Below are positions 24,693-36,559 of a DNA stretch of 64,000 bases, piece after piece; the stretch's first letter is position 1, and each line of letters begins with the position of its first letter. The stretch is from Mytilisepta virgata (taxonomy: Eukaryota > Mollusca > Bivalvia > Mytilida > Mytilidae). Below the pieces are notes generated by a model. That model ran no database searches. It saw only the letters and a program-made list of their open reading frames with translations, and had not been told where the DNA came from. Where the stretch lies: contig CM051514.1 in assembly GCA_028015205.1 (NCBI GenBank), positions 35,294,150 to 35,358,149 on the forward strand, in the 5' to 3' direction. The translations under genes and the position numbers were made by a program.

Positions 24693-27304
24693 GATTCTCC
24701 TTATTTTTTTACGAATTTTATAATACTTATAATAAAATATAAATAATTGCAGTGTACAATAAACCCAAAAGTATAGTAAAAATATTACAACAAAAAACCA
24801 TCTTAGAGAGATACTACTCTGTTTCTATGACAAATTTATAATATGCTGTTGGCGTGCCCAATCGTGCGAGCACAGCAATAGCCCGTTCAAGAAACTCATT
24901 TCCGGTATCACGATTATAATTTGAAGCAAGTTATTTCTCTTACTTTACTTAATTCCGTTTCCGGCGAATGAAAATTTTTCTAGCCTTAGTATGTAGCACA
25001 AATATATTCATTTCGGATTGCATAATGGCTGCCCCCATTAAACAAAGACTTTTCTAAATGACCCATATGTAGAAAATGCATATGATCCTATAGCGCTCGC
25101 TGCGTTCGCTAGTAATAATAATGATAAAATGTGCAAAATAAATAACAATTGGTTTGTAAATTTATTAATTTCATCATTCTGTACTTACATTCAAATCTGT
25201 ATTCTAACCTATTCTGCATTCATGAGCTGTCAAACGAAGTTTTTAAAGGGGAAATGTTTTGTCACCTTGTTATCATCTGTTACACTGCAATTACACCCTC
25301 AAACCATCACCATTCAAACAAAATATTTTTAATGATAAATAAAAATCGTTTTAAAGGTTTTAATTTTTTTTTAATTGCTTTTATTTGAAGTTATAACCAT
25401 GTGTTGCATGAAATGAATTACACACGTCCAATATTTCCACTTCATCATTTCAGAATTAAAACATCGTTGTTTATTACAAACATTAGTCTAGTCTAACATG
25501 AATGAGCTGATTTGTGTAAATATGTTTGTGTACATTTTGTAATTTTCCGAATATATTATGTTCAGTGTACTTTCAAGTTTTCTTGTACATTTTCTTTTTT
25601 ATAAATATTTCAGCGTTTCCTTTGCCATTGTAGGTACATATTTGATATACAGGTTTTTGGGTTTTTTTTTCTAATATTTGACTTTTCTACCTTTACTGTG
25701 TTCAAGGAAATGTATGAAACAGAAGTGGTTGCCATCGTGGTGTATTTGGGGTCACTACTAGCCATTGTTTTTTCTTAATGTCTTTGTGAATTTGTTCATT
25801 TGTATCCATTGATGTTGGATTTTCGTGTCAATGTTTCCTAGATTTTTAAACAAAATTGATAACAGGAAAGGTCAACAATGACATGCCATCAACCGAAGCA
25901 CCATAACAGACAGAACTCTGGACAAAAAATATCATAAAAGAGCACAAAACACAACAATAAACACAACAGAGAGACAGAATAGTCTGACTTGGTACAGACA
26001 CTGAAAAGTGGTTGCGTTAAACCGGTTTTTTTTTGGGTACCCCCAACCCCTATCTTTCCTGACCCTCTGGTGTATAAAACACACAATAAAAACCAATAAA
26101 GTAAGATTACCAAGAAGATGACTGCTAATTGGAACTGCAAAATTAGTCTGGACGGTACATAATTTAGAACGAGGCCCGGGTCAGAATGCGTCCGTTTTAA
26201 CAGTAAAACTAGCTAAGGCTCTCAAAGCTGAAGGTTGGATACTGTCGCTCTACTAAATAGGTCATTGCATTATCTTCGTGTACAAATGTATTAGCTGTAT
26301 TCATATACCTGTCACGTGGTAACAATTGCTTCAAATCATTGAAATATTGGGCAAATAAAGAAAATGAGTTACTAGATCACCACAAAATAAAATAGATAAT
26401 CTAGAAGATATAGTTTATAAGTTGATGTATCATTTATATTGTTGTGCAGGGAATTTCTTGAGGTTTCTGTCTGGTCGAGATTCTTTTCTGTTCTATAGGA
26501 TTTTATTTATTTATTTATTTATTTTATAATTATTCTTTTTATCTATGATTATCTTTTTTTGTACATCAGTTGTGTTTCTGTACTGGAGCGAAATGTACGT
26601 GCATGTCGAAACTTTTACGAGATACTAATAGTTTATTTTGATTTTTAAATCACTATTTTAAGGATAATATATGAGTCGTAAATCGAAGAAATGTGCATAC
26701 CTTGTGCCAAAAATTTGGATCAAAGAAATTATTATTACCACTGTGTAGATACCTCTGCTGATGGACTCGAAGACCCCGAGGGTATACACAGCTAAGTTGC
26801 CAGTATTTTGATACCAGCCCGAAATTGATACTTTAAATTTACTGTTAGAAAAATGTTAAATTTTAAGAAACTAAGGATAGTTATATGTCCTTTTTGGTGA
26901 TTTTGGCATTTTTTAATTTGCTCTTCAACTTTATTTCAACATTTAGAACTTGAGCACAACTGATGAGTCGTAATCTTGTGAAACAAAACTGGTATCAAAG
27001 AATTTATGCTACAAAATATTAAAGGAAAAACATCTTGCAATATATTTATTTTATTTTATCATCAGGTATATGAATATTGACCTTTCACTCAAAAATAAAA
27101 ATGACCTATATTCAACATATTTGCGTAGCATGATATATTCTTACGCTATTGACATACTCGTTCTCAACCAATGTTGTTTCTGCTCCCAAGATTCTCTGCC
27201 CATACAGTACTACACATTAAAACTTTAAATCTATAGTGTTCACGATATATCATTAAACTTTAAGGGAAGTGTATTTATGATTGATCTGATATATATAGAT
27301 TACT
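24693..27304. other. Intergenic with dispersed repeats
   Basis: No exon supported. It contains a reverse copy of the CCAAGTCAGACTAT repeat (25850-26110; TTTTATGATATTTTTTGTCC on the minus strand) and a stretch at 26760-26830 with GGGTATACACAGCT, also seen at 18636-18655. Confidence 0.45.
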
Positions 27305-27550
27305 AAGTAGTTTCGTTTTTGATACAGACTATATCATGTGGAATATATAAACTCGCCCGATAGTTTCGTTTTTGATACTGACTATATCATGTGGTATATC
27401 TAGACCAGACCGAAGGGCTAGTTTAGATATTCCACATGATTATAGTCTCGTTTTTTGATACTGACTATATCATGTGAAATATCTAGAATAGCCCGAAGGG
27501 CAGTTTAGATATTCCACTTTTTATAGTCAGTATCAAAAATGAAACTACCT
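27305..27550. repeat. Nested foldback cluster
   Basis: AGTTTCGTTTTTGATAC followed by GACTATATCATGTGG appears in direct orientation near 27308 and 27361 and again near 27446. It is inverted at the right end (ATAGTCAGTATCAAAAATGA, then AACTA). AGCCCGAAGGGC-type palindromes lie between. This looks like two small foldback elements, one inside the other. Confidence 0.7.
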
Positions 27551-28353
27551 ATTTTTTTTTCTGAAAAATATCATTTTTTCAACTAATTTTAAAGTGCACT
27601 ATTTTTCATAGCGGAAGAAGTTTGTAATGCGGTTGACCAATCATTGGCGCGTGACATCATTTTGAAACACATTCTTGACTTATTTATTTTACGTACTTGT
27701 TTTGGCAGTACAAATGTTGTTAGGTAACTGTTGGTCATCAATTGTTACAATGCCTAGATTGGGAAAGGAAAATATTGACTATTTGCGTGAATTGACGACT
27801 TGTCAACGATAATTTTCGTAATTTTCATTGCACGTTCCACATTACGTCACACAATGTATTACCTAATATTTTCAGTGATACAGCCTGTATGTGATACTCG
27901 AAAATATTAGGCAAAAAGATCAAAGGAAATATGTACGAATTGTCGATAAATACATGTATAATGCGATAGTATTGGACAAGAATTTATGAGTTCCAGGTAC
28001 ATATTATTATACTGGACACCTTTTGACTAGGTTATCTAATTATTACCGCTTCTCTCTGAATTTGTTCTACCTAGTAGATGTCATACTGTTGGTAATCATA
28101 CTGTGTATATACATATATAACAGAGGGTCAGGATGGGAAACGGGTTTTTAGTATTAAGCTAGACTATCTGGACAGCTGTTGTGTTTGTGCTTGCGTCTGT
28201 CATACGATCATTCCATATCCATTTAATAACATGATGTGAAATATATTTCCTTTCATATACCATTAAAAAAAAACCTTCCGCTGTCCTTTGTGGTAATATT
28301 CCAAGAAATGATACAAAATGAAAAAAGTGGTCAAGCTCGTCTAAAAGTTTCTT

Positions 28354-29109
28354 CAGGGTTCATACACATTTTTTACAACAAAATTCAAGGACATTTCAAG
28401 GACTTTAAAGGACCAATTTCCAAATTTTCAAGGACCAGAAATCAACAGATATGGACAATTTAAATCCATATGGTTATGACCTATATGTAACTGTAAGAGA
28501 GCAAACATTCTTTAGTTTAATTAAAGGTTTAATTTTGAACAATGAACAATCTTCAGCCATGCCTTATACTGTGGCTTTTCTAGCCATACATCCGAGAATT
28601 TACATTTCCCAGGCATGTCATCAACGTTCTTTCGAACTACTTTCAGTTTCGGTTTGCTCACTGTGACTAAATTCATCGGCAAAATACATTTAATCAAGTA
28701 AATGAAAGATGTTTTATTAGTAAAGTTAATTTAAGTTACCAAAAAATCAATCTGGATCGTTTAATTACTAAAATTTTTACGCAAAGTCAGATTTATATCT
28801 TGACCGTATCACAGAAATTACTACGCGCCGGTTTCACAGAAAAGTAGCTATTTTTAGAAAAGGGAAAATACGCGAAACTTATATAAAGTCTTGACAAAAA
28901 TACCGATAAACGCGAGACCGAGTGATCTGAAAACGAATTAAAAACACTTTTATGACAGAATATTTAACCAATTTTTTTGATTCTTCAGAAACACAGTTTT
29001 TCAAGGAGTTTCAAGGACCTCCTTTGAATTTCAAGTACTTTCAAGGCCTTATTTTCCAATTTTCAATTTCAAGTACTTTCCAGGTTTTCAAGCACCCGTG
29101 CGAACCCTG
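28354..29109. mobile_element. hAT-like non-autonomous element
   Basis: The ends CAGGGTTCATACAC and the complement CAGGGTTCGCACGG form terminal inverted repeats. Subterminal blocks rich in TTCAAGGAC and ATTTTCAAGG flank both sides. TTTCTT lies on both flanks and may be part of the target duplication. 756 bp, no intact transposase. Confidence 0.65.
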
Positions 29110-30118
29110 TTTCTTGCAATAAGAATTCTGATATCCTAATTGTTGACAAACCCAATTTATCGGTTAACGGCATAGACTTGGAAATACAACTGTATGTAAG
29201 TCACAGAGGATATCAAGTGCAGCTAGGTACTAGCATGAATTTCCATAATTTATTGCTCTTGATTTGAGAATTTATTCATAAAGATGAATTTCCCTTCAAA
29301 CTCATCTCTGTCAATAGATGGTTTTTGGTTTTATGTTTATTTGGTAATACGTGTTCTGGATTTGAGTATTATCTATTTAAATATTCATAGGCCGTCTTTA
29401 AATTACAGTGGGTCGCAAAATTTGTTACAGTGTTAAGGGCCTCACTGTGACCTCCAGATAAAGAATACATGTAGCAATAAAAGCGATATATGGATTTTTG
29501 TATCGAATATTTAAGGTTTTTGTGTCAAGAATCTACCTACGATGTCCCTTTCTTTCATATTACAAATGTATAAAGTGCATCCAGATTATAATGATAATAG
29601 TAATAAATGTCGTTTTGAAGGAATTTATCGGGTGCAAACGAGACAAACGCGCTCAGGTGAAGTAAGAAAAGTAAAAGTAGAGTTTGTGGGTGATTTGGCT
29701 GAGTTTACCCAGATGAATTCCGTAAAAAAAACGTGCTTAAAATTCCAAAAACCTTGAGGAGTTTCAATATACAAGTTTAAATTTTAGCATGTAAAACAAC
29801 ATGTACACTTGTTCATGGATAGGAACGTCACCGGCAGTAACAACCTTGACCAATGAAAATTTACTTTTCAATCTTTGAATGATATTAGTTTATTCGTGTA
29901 TTTATGATTTAGCACTGACCACACAAAAAATCCAAAAGAACTAGGACCCAATTCACTTCTGTCTGTACTGATCTTTAATATTAATTTGACAGGAACGAAA
30001 TACAGTGATTTTCAGTCTTAATGTTTCCCCATGTTTCAATGATACAATATGTAATATAGTATAAAAAACCACACTCATCAGCAGAAGTATGTAGATGTAA
30101 ATGAGATCATAGTTTGCC
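29110..30118. other. Intergenic / 3' flank of the MRH gene
   Basis: The forward frame 29542-29757 (EGIYRVQTRQTRSGEVRKVK within it) shows no family match I recognise. A reverse-strand AATAAA at 29889-29894 could be the polyadenylation signal of the gene to the right. Confidence 0.4.
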
Positions 30119-33100
30119 TTAAATCTTAGAGTATGATGTTCTCTTTCCCCTTGTTACGACGAACAGCGTACCATCCTGAAAATAAATTTATAAAAGGTTA
30201 TTAAATCTAGAAAACTTGAAAAAATTTCAAGAACATATAAATTGATACCTAAAACAACAAAATTTGTATCCATTGGAAAACTGCAATTATATATTTTAAA
30301 ATCTAGATTAACACTGCAACATAACCAAGCGATTCGATACCGTTGATGTTTCTTCATTGACGAAGATCCTAAATCCTTTCATTTTTACATCTCTGTAGCT
30401 CTTTACCTGGATTGCAACACACATTAACATCAAGTTTTACGTTTGGCCACTGAACAAGCAATATACCGTTAGAAAAAGCGAAATCGTCAATGGCGTATAT
30501 GTGTAATTCATAAACATACTGCATACATATGGTTCCAGTTTTCACAAATATTTGTACAATTACGATCAGGACTGCTTCCACTTTTCAAAAGCATTCGTAC
30601 AATAATGATCAGGACTGGTCCCAGTTTTCACAAACATTCGTACAATTGCGATTAGGACTGGTTCCAGTACATCCTTGGAACAGACAGTGTTTGTTTCCCA
30701 GCACATACTATTAATTTGGTTTTCAATTGTTGTTTTTACTTTAAAACAAGACAATCGCACCATTTTATTATTATTAAATGTCAACGGAACTTTTAAAATC
30801 TTGACAATTAGATCTTAAGAAACTACTCGCTTATACAAAACGAAATGGCATAATAATTAAAATATACTTGCCTTAACTAAACCAGGAACAGCTACCCAGA
30901 AAGAATAATTAGGCATTCTTTCTTTACCCGATGCTTTTCTTACAAAAGTCTGAATTAATATTCCCAGTGTAAAATATAGAACAACAATGCAAAGTAACCT
31001 GCAAAATAAAGAAGAGCACATGTATGAGTCGGTCCTACACAAGATCTGCATGACAAAGAAGTTATATGTCCAGCATGCAGAGATTGCTGTACCTCTGTCT
31101 CCTGTTACTAAAACGATATCTGTATTTAAATAAGAATTCGTATTATACGGTTGACTAATTTTAGGCAAGATATCTGGCATGCAGAAATTACTGTACCTCG
31201 GTCTCCTGTTACTATTTTTAAAATGATATCTGTATTGAAATAAGAATTCGTATTATAGGCAAGATTATGAAAATGTAACGAACAAAATCAGTATAGATGT
31301 ATATAATTCTATGTACATGTATATGAACAAAAATATATAAAACAGTTTTCCAGAAGTTTCGGCCATGTGGCCTTTCTCATTCAGTTGATTTCTTTAACAA
31401 TAACCTTCCACCCAGAAAAAATTTATGAAGAAAATAATGGCCGACTTATTGTAAAACTTGATAATGTATAAATAACTTACGATATTAGAAGAATTGTCCC
31501 AATGGATAATCCGGCTAAGTCCACACATGCGTACTTTGTGTTTAATTCAAAAAACTGAAAAACAAAATAGATATTACGCATACTTATAAATTCCCCGGTA
31601 GAATATACATTGTTGTAGGACTACCCACAGCACTCAGTATTGTCTAAAATCTACGAAAAATTGTCATTTTCATTGCACCAGCTACAAACTACAGTGATTT
31701 CCATAACTGACTCACACGTTTACTGTTTCAGGTAGTCAATTTCAAGAGGATGATAATAAGTTTGAAGTTCGCTACTATTGCTGAAAAATGGAAAAATATT
31801 TTTATTTACAGTAATTTCGGAAATTATTGTGATGTTTTTATTATTGCGAAAAATGCGACAGGGTTGTAATCGCAATAATTTAAACTCGCATTTTGGAATT
31901 TTTTATATGAATGAAGAGGATTTTTCTCAATATCGCAAAAATTAAAATCGCATTTTGGTCTGAAATGACAAAATCGCAATGATAAATGCACGCAATAATT
32001 TCTGAATTTACAGTATCTTTTATCATACAACTATAAAATAAAGATACAGCGCTAAAGGATAAACTTCTTTCGAGGGAGTAAATTTGTCATGTAGGTTAAG
32101 ACATAATGACCTACAAAGCTGCAACAAAAATGGCCGACACCGAGTATTTCTAACCCGAATAACCCAGTCGGTATATTCGCTAGATTAGTCCCCGCCGTAA
32201 TATTCAGTATGAGCTACGTCATATACAAATATAACGTATTGTCAATCTTGTTAAATAACGGACGGGTACCAGTCGAGTATATTCGATCACTTCGATCACT
32301 CCATTAGAGAGAATCGGATACGGAAACGGCTTGAATTATTCGAGTTAACTACTTTCATGCGTATCACAGTGCTTAAAAATGCAGAATTGGTCTTCTAGAT
32401 ATCAGAATGCTGTTTTGTACAAATAAATTAAGGATGGCTGCAATATATTTACAGCAAATTTGAACCGTAGTGACGCCAGACTTAATTTTTTCTATTACAA
32501 AGAGTTTAGCTAAAGGGAAAATTACGAAAAATTTAGTGTAAAACGTTTGCCTATAAACTATCCTATCTCGTTAGGTAAAGGGGTCAGAAAAAAAAATGAG
32601 ATATATGTGGATTAAATATAGGTTAAAAGTGTAAATTACTTCGACATATTGTGGTAATGGAAGTCAACTGGAGTTCAATACTAATATGATTAAGGCGTCT
32701 ACGGATCTTAAAGGTTTTTCTTAACAAACCATGCAAAATAGAAATTTTATTTTATCGTATATCTTACATATTCTCCACTTCCTATAGGATTTTCGCCTTG
32801 GGCTACAAAACCATCCGTTTGACTTTTATCACATTTTAGAGTGATTTCTGCTGACCTAAAATCGCACAAAAACATTTTGCATTTCAGATTTGCAGAATGA
32901 TTTTCTAATACATTTTGTTTCTCAATGTATCTTTTCTACATATATCGGTATGGAAAATACAGATTTAAATCTCTTCCTCCATTTTATAATGAAAGTCATA
33001 ACGTCTGGCGATACATTTTCATTCACAAAATCAAAATCAGAATTGTATAAATTTCTCTCTCCTTTGTTCTTAATTACTGGTTTTGGAATTTATGTTTATT

Positions 33101-35084
33101 CTTGCAACACTCTAAACATGCCTGCTACAACACAGAAACCTTTATCTTCAACGAATGCTCCTTGAATACTTCCTGTTTTAGTTTCTAAAAACTTCAATCG
33201 TAAAACTTGCCTGCTACAACCCAGAAACCTTTATCTTCAATGAATGCTTCTTGTCTACTTCCTGTTTTTAGTTTCTAAAAACTTCAGTTGTATAACTGTA
33301 TGATATCGATTGTATTGTGTTATTTGAATTAATATCCCATTAGACTTTTTGTTCTGTTCTGTTGTGCAATAAAGTTAATTTAATATATATATGTTTGAAA
33401 CCAATGTTTTAAGGGCCATTAGCGCTGGTTTTGTGACTTGACTTGCTTAATTTTGAAAACCACATGAAGAGCATTTACAGATATTACCAGTGGTACATAA
33501 CAATGTAATTCAATTCACATTTCACGACTTAAATCGAGTTGTATATTTCTAAAAATCCCTCTGATCTGAAAAAAATGTGGTCTTCTTGCACGGTATTATA
33601 CAGTTACAGAATAAAAAACCATGTATGCATACATATGTTTACCTCTGTGCACCTCCGGTGCCTTCATATAAATAAGTTATTTTAACGACTTTCCCTGATG
33701 TACTGAAAACTGCAGAATCTTGGTCACCGAGTGGAAAATAGGAAGCGTTTGGTACATTATTATGTACATTGCAGACCTGACAAGAAAAAAAACAAATAAA
33801 CAAAACCTAATATTATACAGTTCACAGCCTACAACCTTAAGTTATAGGAGGGCTTTTTTCACTCATTAGAGGAGCAGATTTCTCCCTAAAAACATGAATT
33901 AATAACTTTTGTTTGATTTAATTAATTAATTTGAAATCTCTTATATAAAAACAACCTGAAATTTGTGAATTGTAATATCTATCGACATTTTTTAACGTCC
34001 AAGTAAATACAAATTATCATGATAAAATATATGCGATGTTTTTTAAATTACAAAACTGTATTATTTGTTTGTTTGATGTTGTGACTACTGAATAATCTAT
34101 CTAGTTTGTTACATGTATTAATAATCTTACCGCCACGTTGTCACAATCTCCTTCGTTAAATGGTTGACATGGATTCCAGGAATAGGAGTCGGCATTCGAC
34201 ACCGGATCTGGTTCATCACTAAATCTGCAAATAAAACATAAAACTAGAGGCCAAAGAGGGCATGAATCGCTTATCTGGATAATGAAGCAGATAACATACT
34301 GTATGTATACCAAGGTTTAGCCATCAGGGCCTTTCATACATTATTTCCAGTAAGTTTGTTTAATATTTACTTTGTAGTTTCAGGGAAATTTTGATTTCCC
34401 ATAGGCTTCAATGCAAACTTAAAGGAATATTTGCAGAGAGTATCCAAACTATAATTTCTTTTGAATTTTGAAAGGATTTGGTATTTTATAATTATAGCAT
34501 AGTCTTACAAGTTAGACAAATAAACTTTCGAACGCAAAGCGTGAGAAAGTTTTTTTTTTTTTTGGATAACGAGGAAGGCGGTGCTATAAATGATTTATGA
34601 AACCTCGAGGGCACGCCTTTAGCGAGCGTGTTAAAATATAAAATTTAACTATTGGGGGTGGAGAAATTCCATAACTCACGAGTAAATTGAAGGAGAATCT
34701 GTTTCTTCTATGATTTTCGACAAAAACCTCAAGAAAATGTCGTTGCTATGTCGTTTGTTTACATAGACGTCATTTCGGAACTTCTCTAGTTTATCGTTTC
34801 AATAACTGTAGAAAAAACGGCGGTAATTCCCACGTAGAAATTTAATCACCGGGAAATGGTTAAAAATATTATGTTTTTTTTTATCCCACCGATTAAACAC
34901 GTCAAGAATAGGAGAAATATGATTACCTTGGTGTATTGTCATTATTTGCTAGTTTGCTAAGATCTATTGTATTTCCATTAGAAAATTTACAAGAACACGC
35001 AGATGTCTTTTTACATATATCGTCCCCATGCACTGTATATCCCAACAACAAAAATGTTGCACATAAAATAAGCTGTTCTGTCAT
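30119..35084 (-). CDS. MRH-domain type I membrane protein (Atg27 / M6P-receptor-like)
   Basis: Seven exons, all in phase: 35084-34927, 34224-34131, 33776-33643, 32855-32768, 31554-31481, 30998-30872 and 30175-30119, giving 243 residues. Residues 1-20 are a signal peptide (MTEQLILCATFLLLGYTVHG). The lumenal part has eight Cys and MRH landmarks: YSWNPCQPFNEGDCDNVAVC, YLYEGTGGAQRSAEITLKC and GEYFFELNTKYAC. Of the usual Q-R-E-Y sugar-binding set, R, E and Y are visible. The residue after VAVC is Asn where Gln is common. A transmembrane helix spans about 171-196. The tail holds PNYSFWVAVPGLVKDG, a motif I associate with Atg27-type proteins. The last intron uses a GC donor (AAG|GCAAGT); the DG join supports it. 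Likely acts in Golgi-endosome sorting or autophagy membrane traffic; true mannose-6-phosphate binding is uncertain. Confidence 0.87.
30527..30672. repeat. ~58-bp tandem repeat, about 2.5 copies
   Basis: GGTTCCAGTTTTCACAAATA, then TTGTACAATTACGATCAGGA and variants, lies in the last intron of the MRH gene. Confidence 0.75.
31090..31265. repeat. ~100-bp direct duplication
   Basis: TGTCTCCTGTTACT, then ATATCTGTATT, AATAAGAATTCGTATTATA and GGCAAGAT occur twice, in an intron of the MRH gene. Confidence 0.8.
33118..33292. repeat. ~92-bp direct duplication
   Basis: TGCCTGCTACAAC, CAGAAACCTTTATCTTCAA and TTTCTAAAAACTTCA occur twice in tandem within an intron of the MRH gene. Confidence 0.85.
34247..34470 (+). 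mobile_element. 5' fragment of a pearl/Helitron-like element
   Basis: AGAGGCCAAAGAGGGCATGA followed by ATCGCTTATCTGGATAATG resembles the start of the element at 8430 (TGAATCGCTCACCTGGCAAA). It lies in the first intron of the MRH gene. No 3' hairpin end was seen, so it is truncated or diverged. Confidence 0.45.
34618..34920 (+). mobile_element. Foldback repeat family, copy 2 (one arm)
   Basis: From GCGAGCGTGTTAAAATATAA it matches copies 1 and 3 through to GAATAGGAGAAATAT. The left palindrome arm is missing. Its right end touches the 6-base donor of the first intron of the MRH gene (34921-34926). Confidence 0.8.
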
Positions 35085-36500
35085 TTTCGTTGTAAATTTT
35101 TAACAACACATGAGATATCACGTGTATGATATGATAAAGATTGTTGGATTTTTATATTGTATCAGATAAAATTTTACACCTTAATATATCACATTAATCG
35201 AATGTGATTAAAATTTTGCCAACTAATACTTTATCTCTAGAGTGAGGTGCACGTTAGGGTGGTGGTCAATCAGATCATACTCCATCAATATATATAGGTT
35301 CAACTTAGCTAATATTGTGTTGAATGGGTATAAAACATAATCCGTTAGCGACGAAACAACCAGATTTCATTATTTGTTTTCATTAAGAATCAATGAGTCA
35401 GTATATAACTATCCGTACTGCTTTTTTAGAGAGCAGGAGAGAAAAAACAATGATTTGATTTTGTAAGGAGATGATCTTTCCCCCAAATTCAAAGTTTCCT
35501 TGCAAGGGTAAAAACCAAATATCTGTTCACTATTATTGCTTTGAATTTAAAATAATGGTTATTAATTTATTTTATTTTGGCGATTTTGAAGAAGCTGTAC
35601 GAGATAAAAATTTCACTTCATCAGTATAGTAGTTACTTAATCAAGTTACCAAAAATCGCCCAGCTGGAAGAGTCGTGTTTTTTTTTCATTCTTTTTTCTT
35701 TTTTTTTTATCTATTTTTTCATTTTTTTAGCTATTTATTTATTATTTTTAGTACTGAAGAAAAACAGCAGAAGCAATGGATTAGTACTATATGACAAAAC
35801 CACAACTTAAAAGTGTTTTCCCACCTTATTTTTTTCTTTCTTCTTTACATAAGTTCGAAAGCTGCAACATTCCTGGTTATTTACGTAAACTACAACCACA
35901 AAGCACGGAAAGGCTGCAGTTCCCACCTAGAACATGTATCTATAGTCAACCCGATTAAAAGATTATGACATATATATAATTATAAGTACATTTTAGCTAA
36001 CTTAGATCAACTTATTCAAATAACACCTGGGTATGCAGGTGATCCTAATACAAAACTGTAACAGTAGGAGGAGGGGAAGGATATTTTGCAAATTACATGG
36101 TGAAGTTATCTGTTTTCGTTAAACATCTAGGCATTTTTCCGAAAGTCTTGAAATATTAAGTGTTTTGGTTCAAATTAAATATACCGAAATAAGTGTCAAA
36201 TATTTTAAAAACTAAGCCATGAAGGTATGTGTTTTTCTTTTCATATATGAAAATGACCCTGTCATATAATTTAAGCAAAATTTCAGTTAAAAAAACCTTA
36301 CTGTAACGTATTCCCTAAGTATTATGATATTTGAAATTTAAGAGAGTGTTTATTTCTACAATCGGTGTAGATCATTTCTCAGCTTAGTTTTCTTTGCGTT
36401 TTCTTATTGTATTATGTATAGGTCTCCCGGGATTGGTCTACACTTTTCACGCTACCGACCGCAAGTGCTGCACTGGTTTCTTTCCGGCGCTATTAATATA
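35085..36500. other. Intergenic between two divergent genes
   Basis: The MRH gene starts leftward at 35084 and the DUF1295 gene rightward at 36560. No exon seen between them; the T-rich frame 35577-35810 is low complexity. Confidence 0.5.
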
Positions 36501-36512
36501 CAAGTTTGTTTA

Positions 36513-36521
36513 TCCGGAAGT
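36513..36521 (+). promoter_or_regulatory. ETS-type motif upstream of DUF1295 gene
   Basis: CCGGAAGTG lies 39 bp before the inferred start codon, with TTTCCGG about 30 bp further upstream. Such motifs are common at TATA-less housekeeping promoters. Confidence 0.5.
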
Positions 36522-36559
36522 GGATTGATCTTATGTAACCTGTGTATTTTGGACTTGCT

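Noticed and set aside
24840..24930. Minus-strand stretch reading RDTGNEFLERAIAVLARLG
   Set aside because: Coding-like for about 25 residues but without usable splice sites or a recognisable family.
29542..29757. 71-codon forward frame rich in charged residues (TRQTRSGEVRKVKVEF)
   Set aside because: Looks somewhat protein-like but no family or exon boundaries could be supported.
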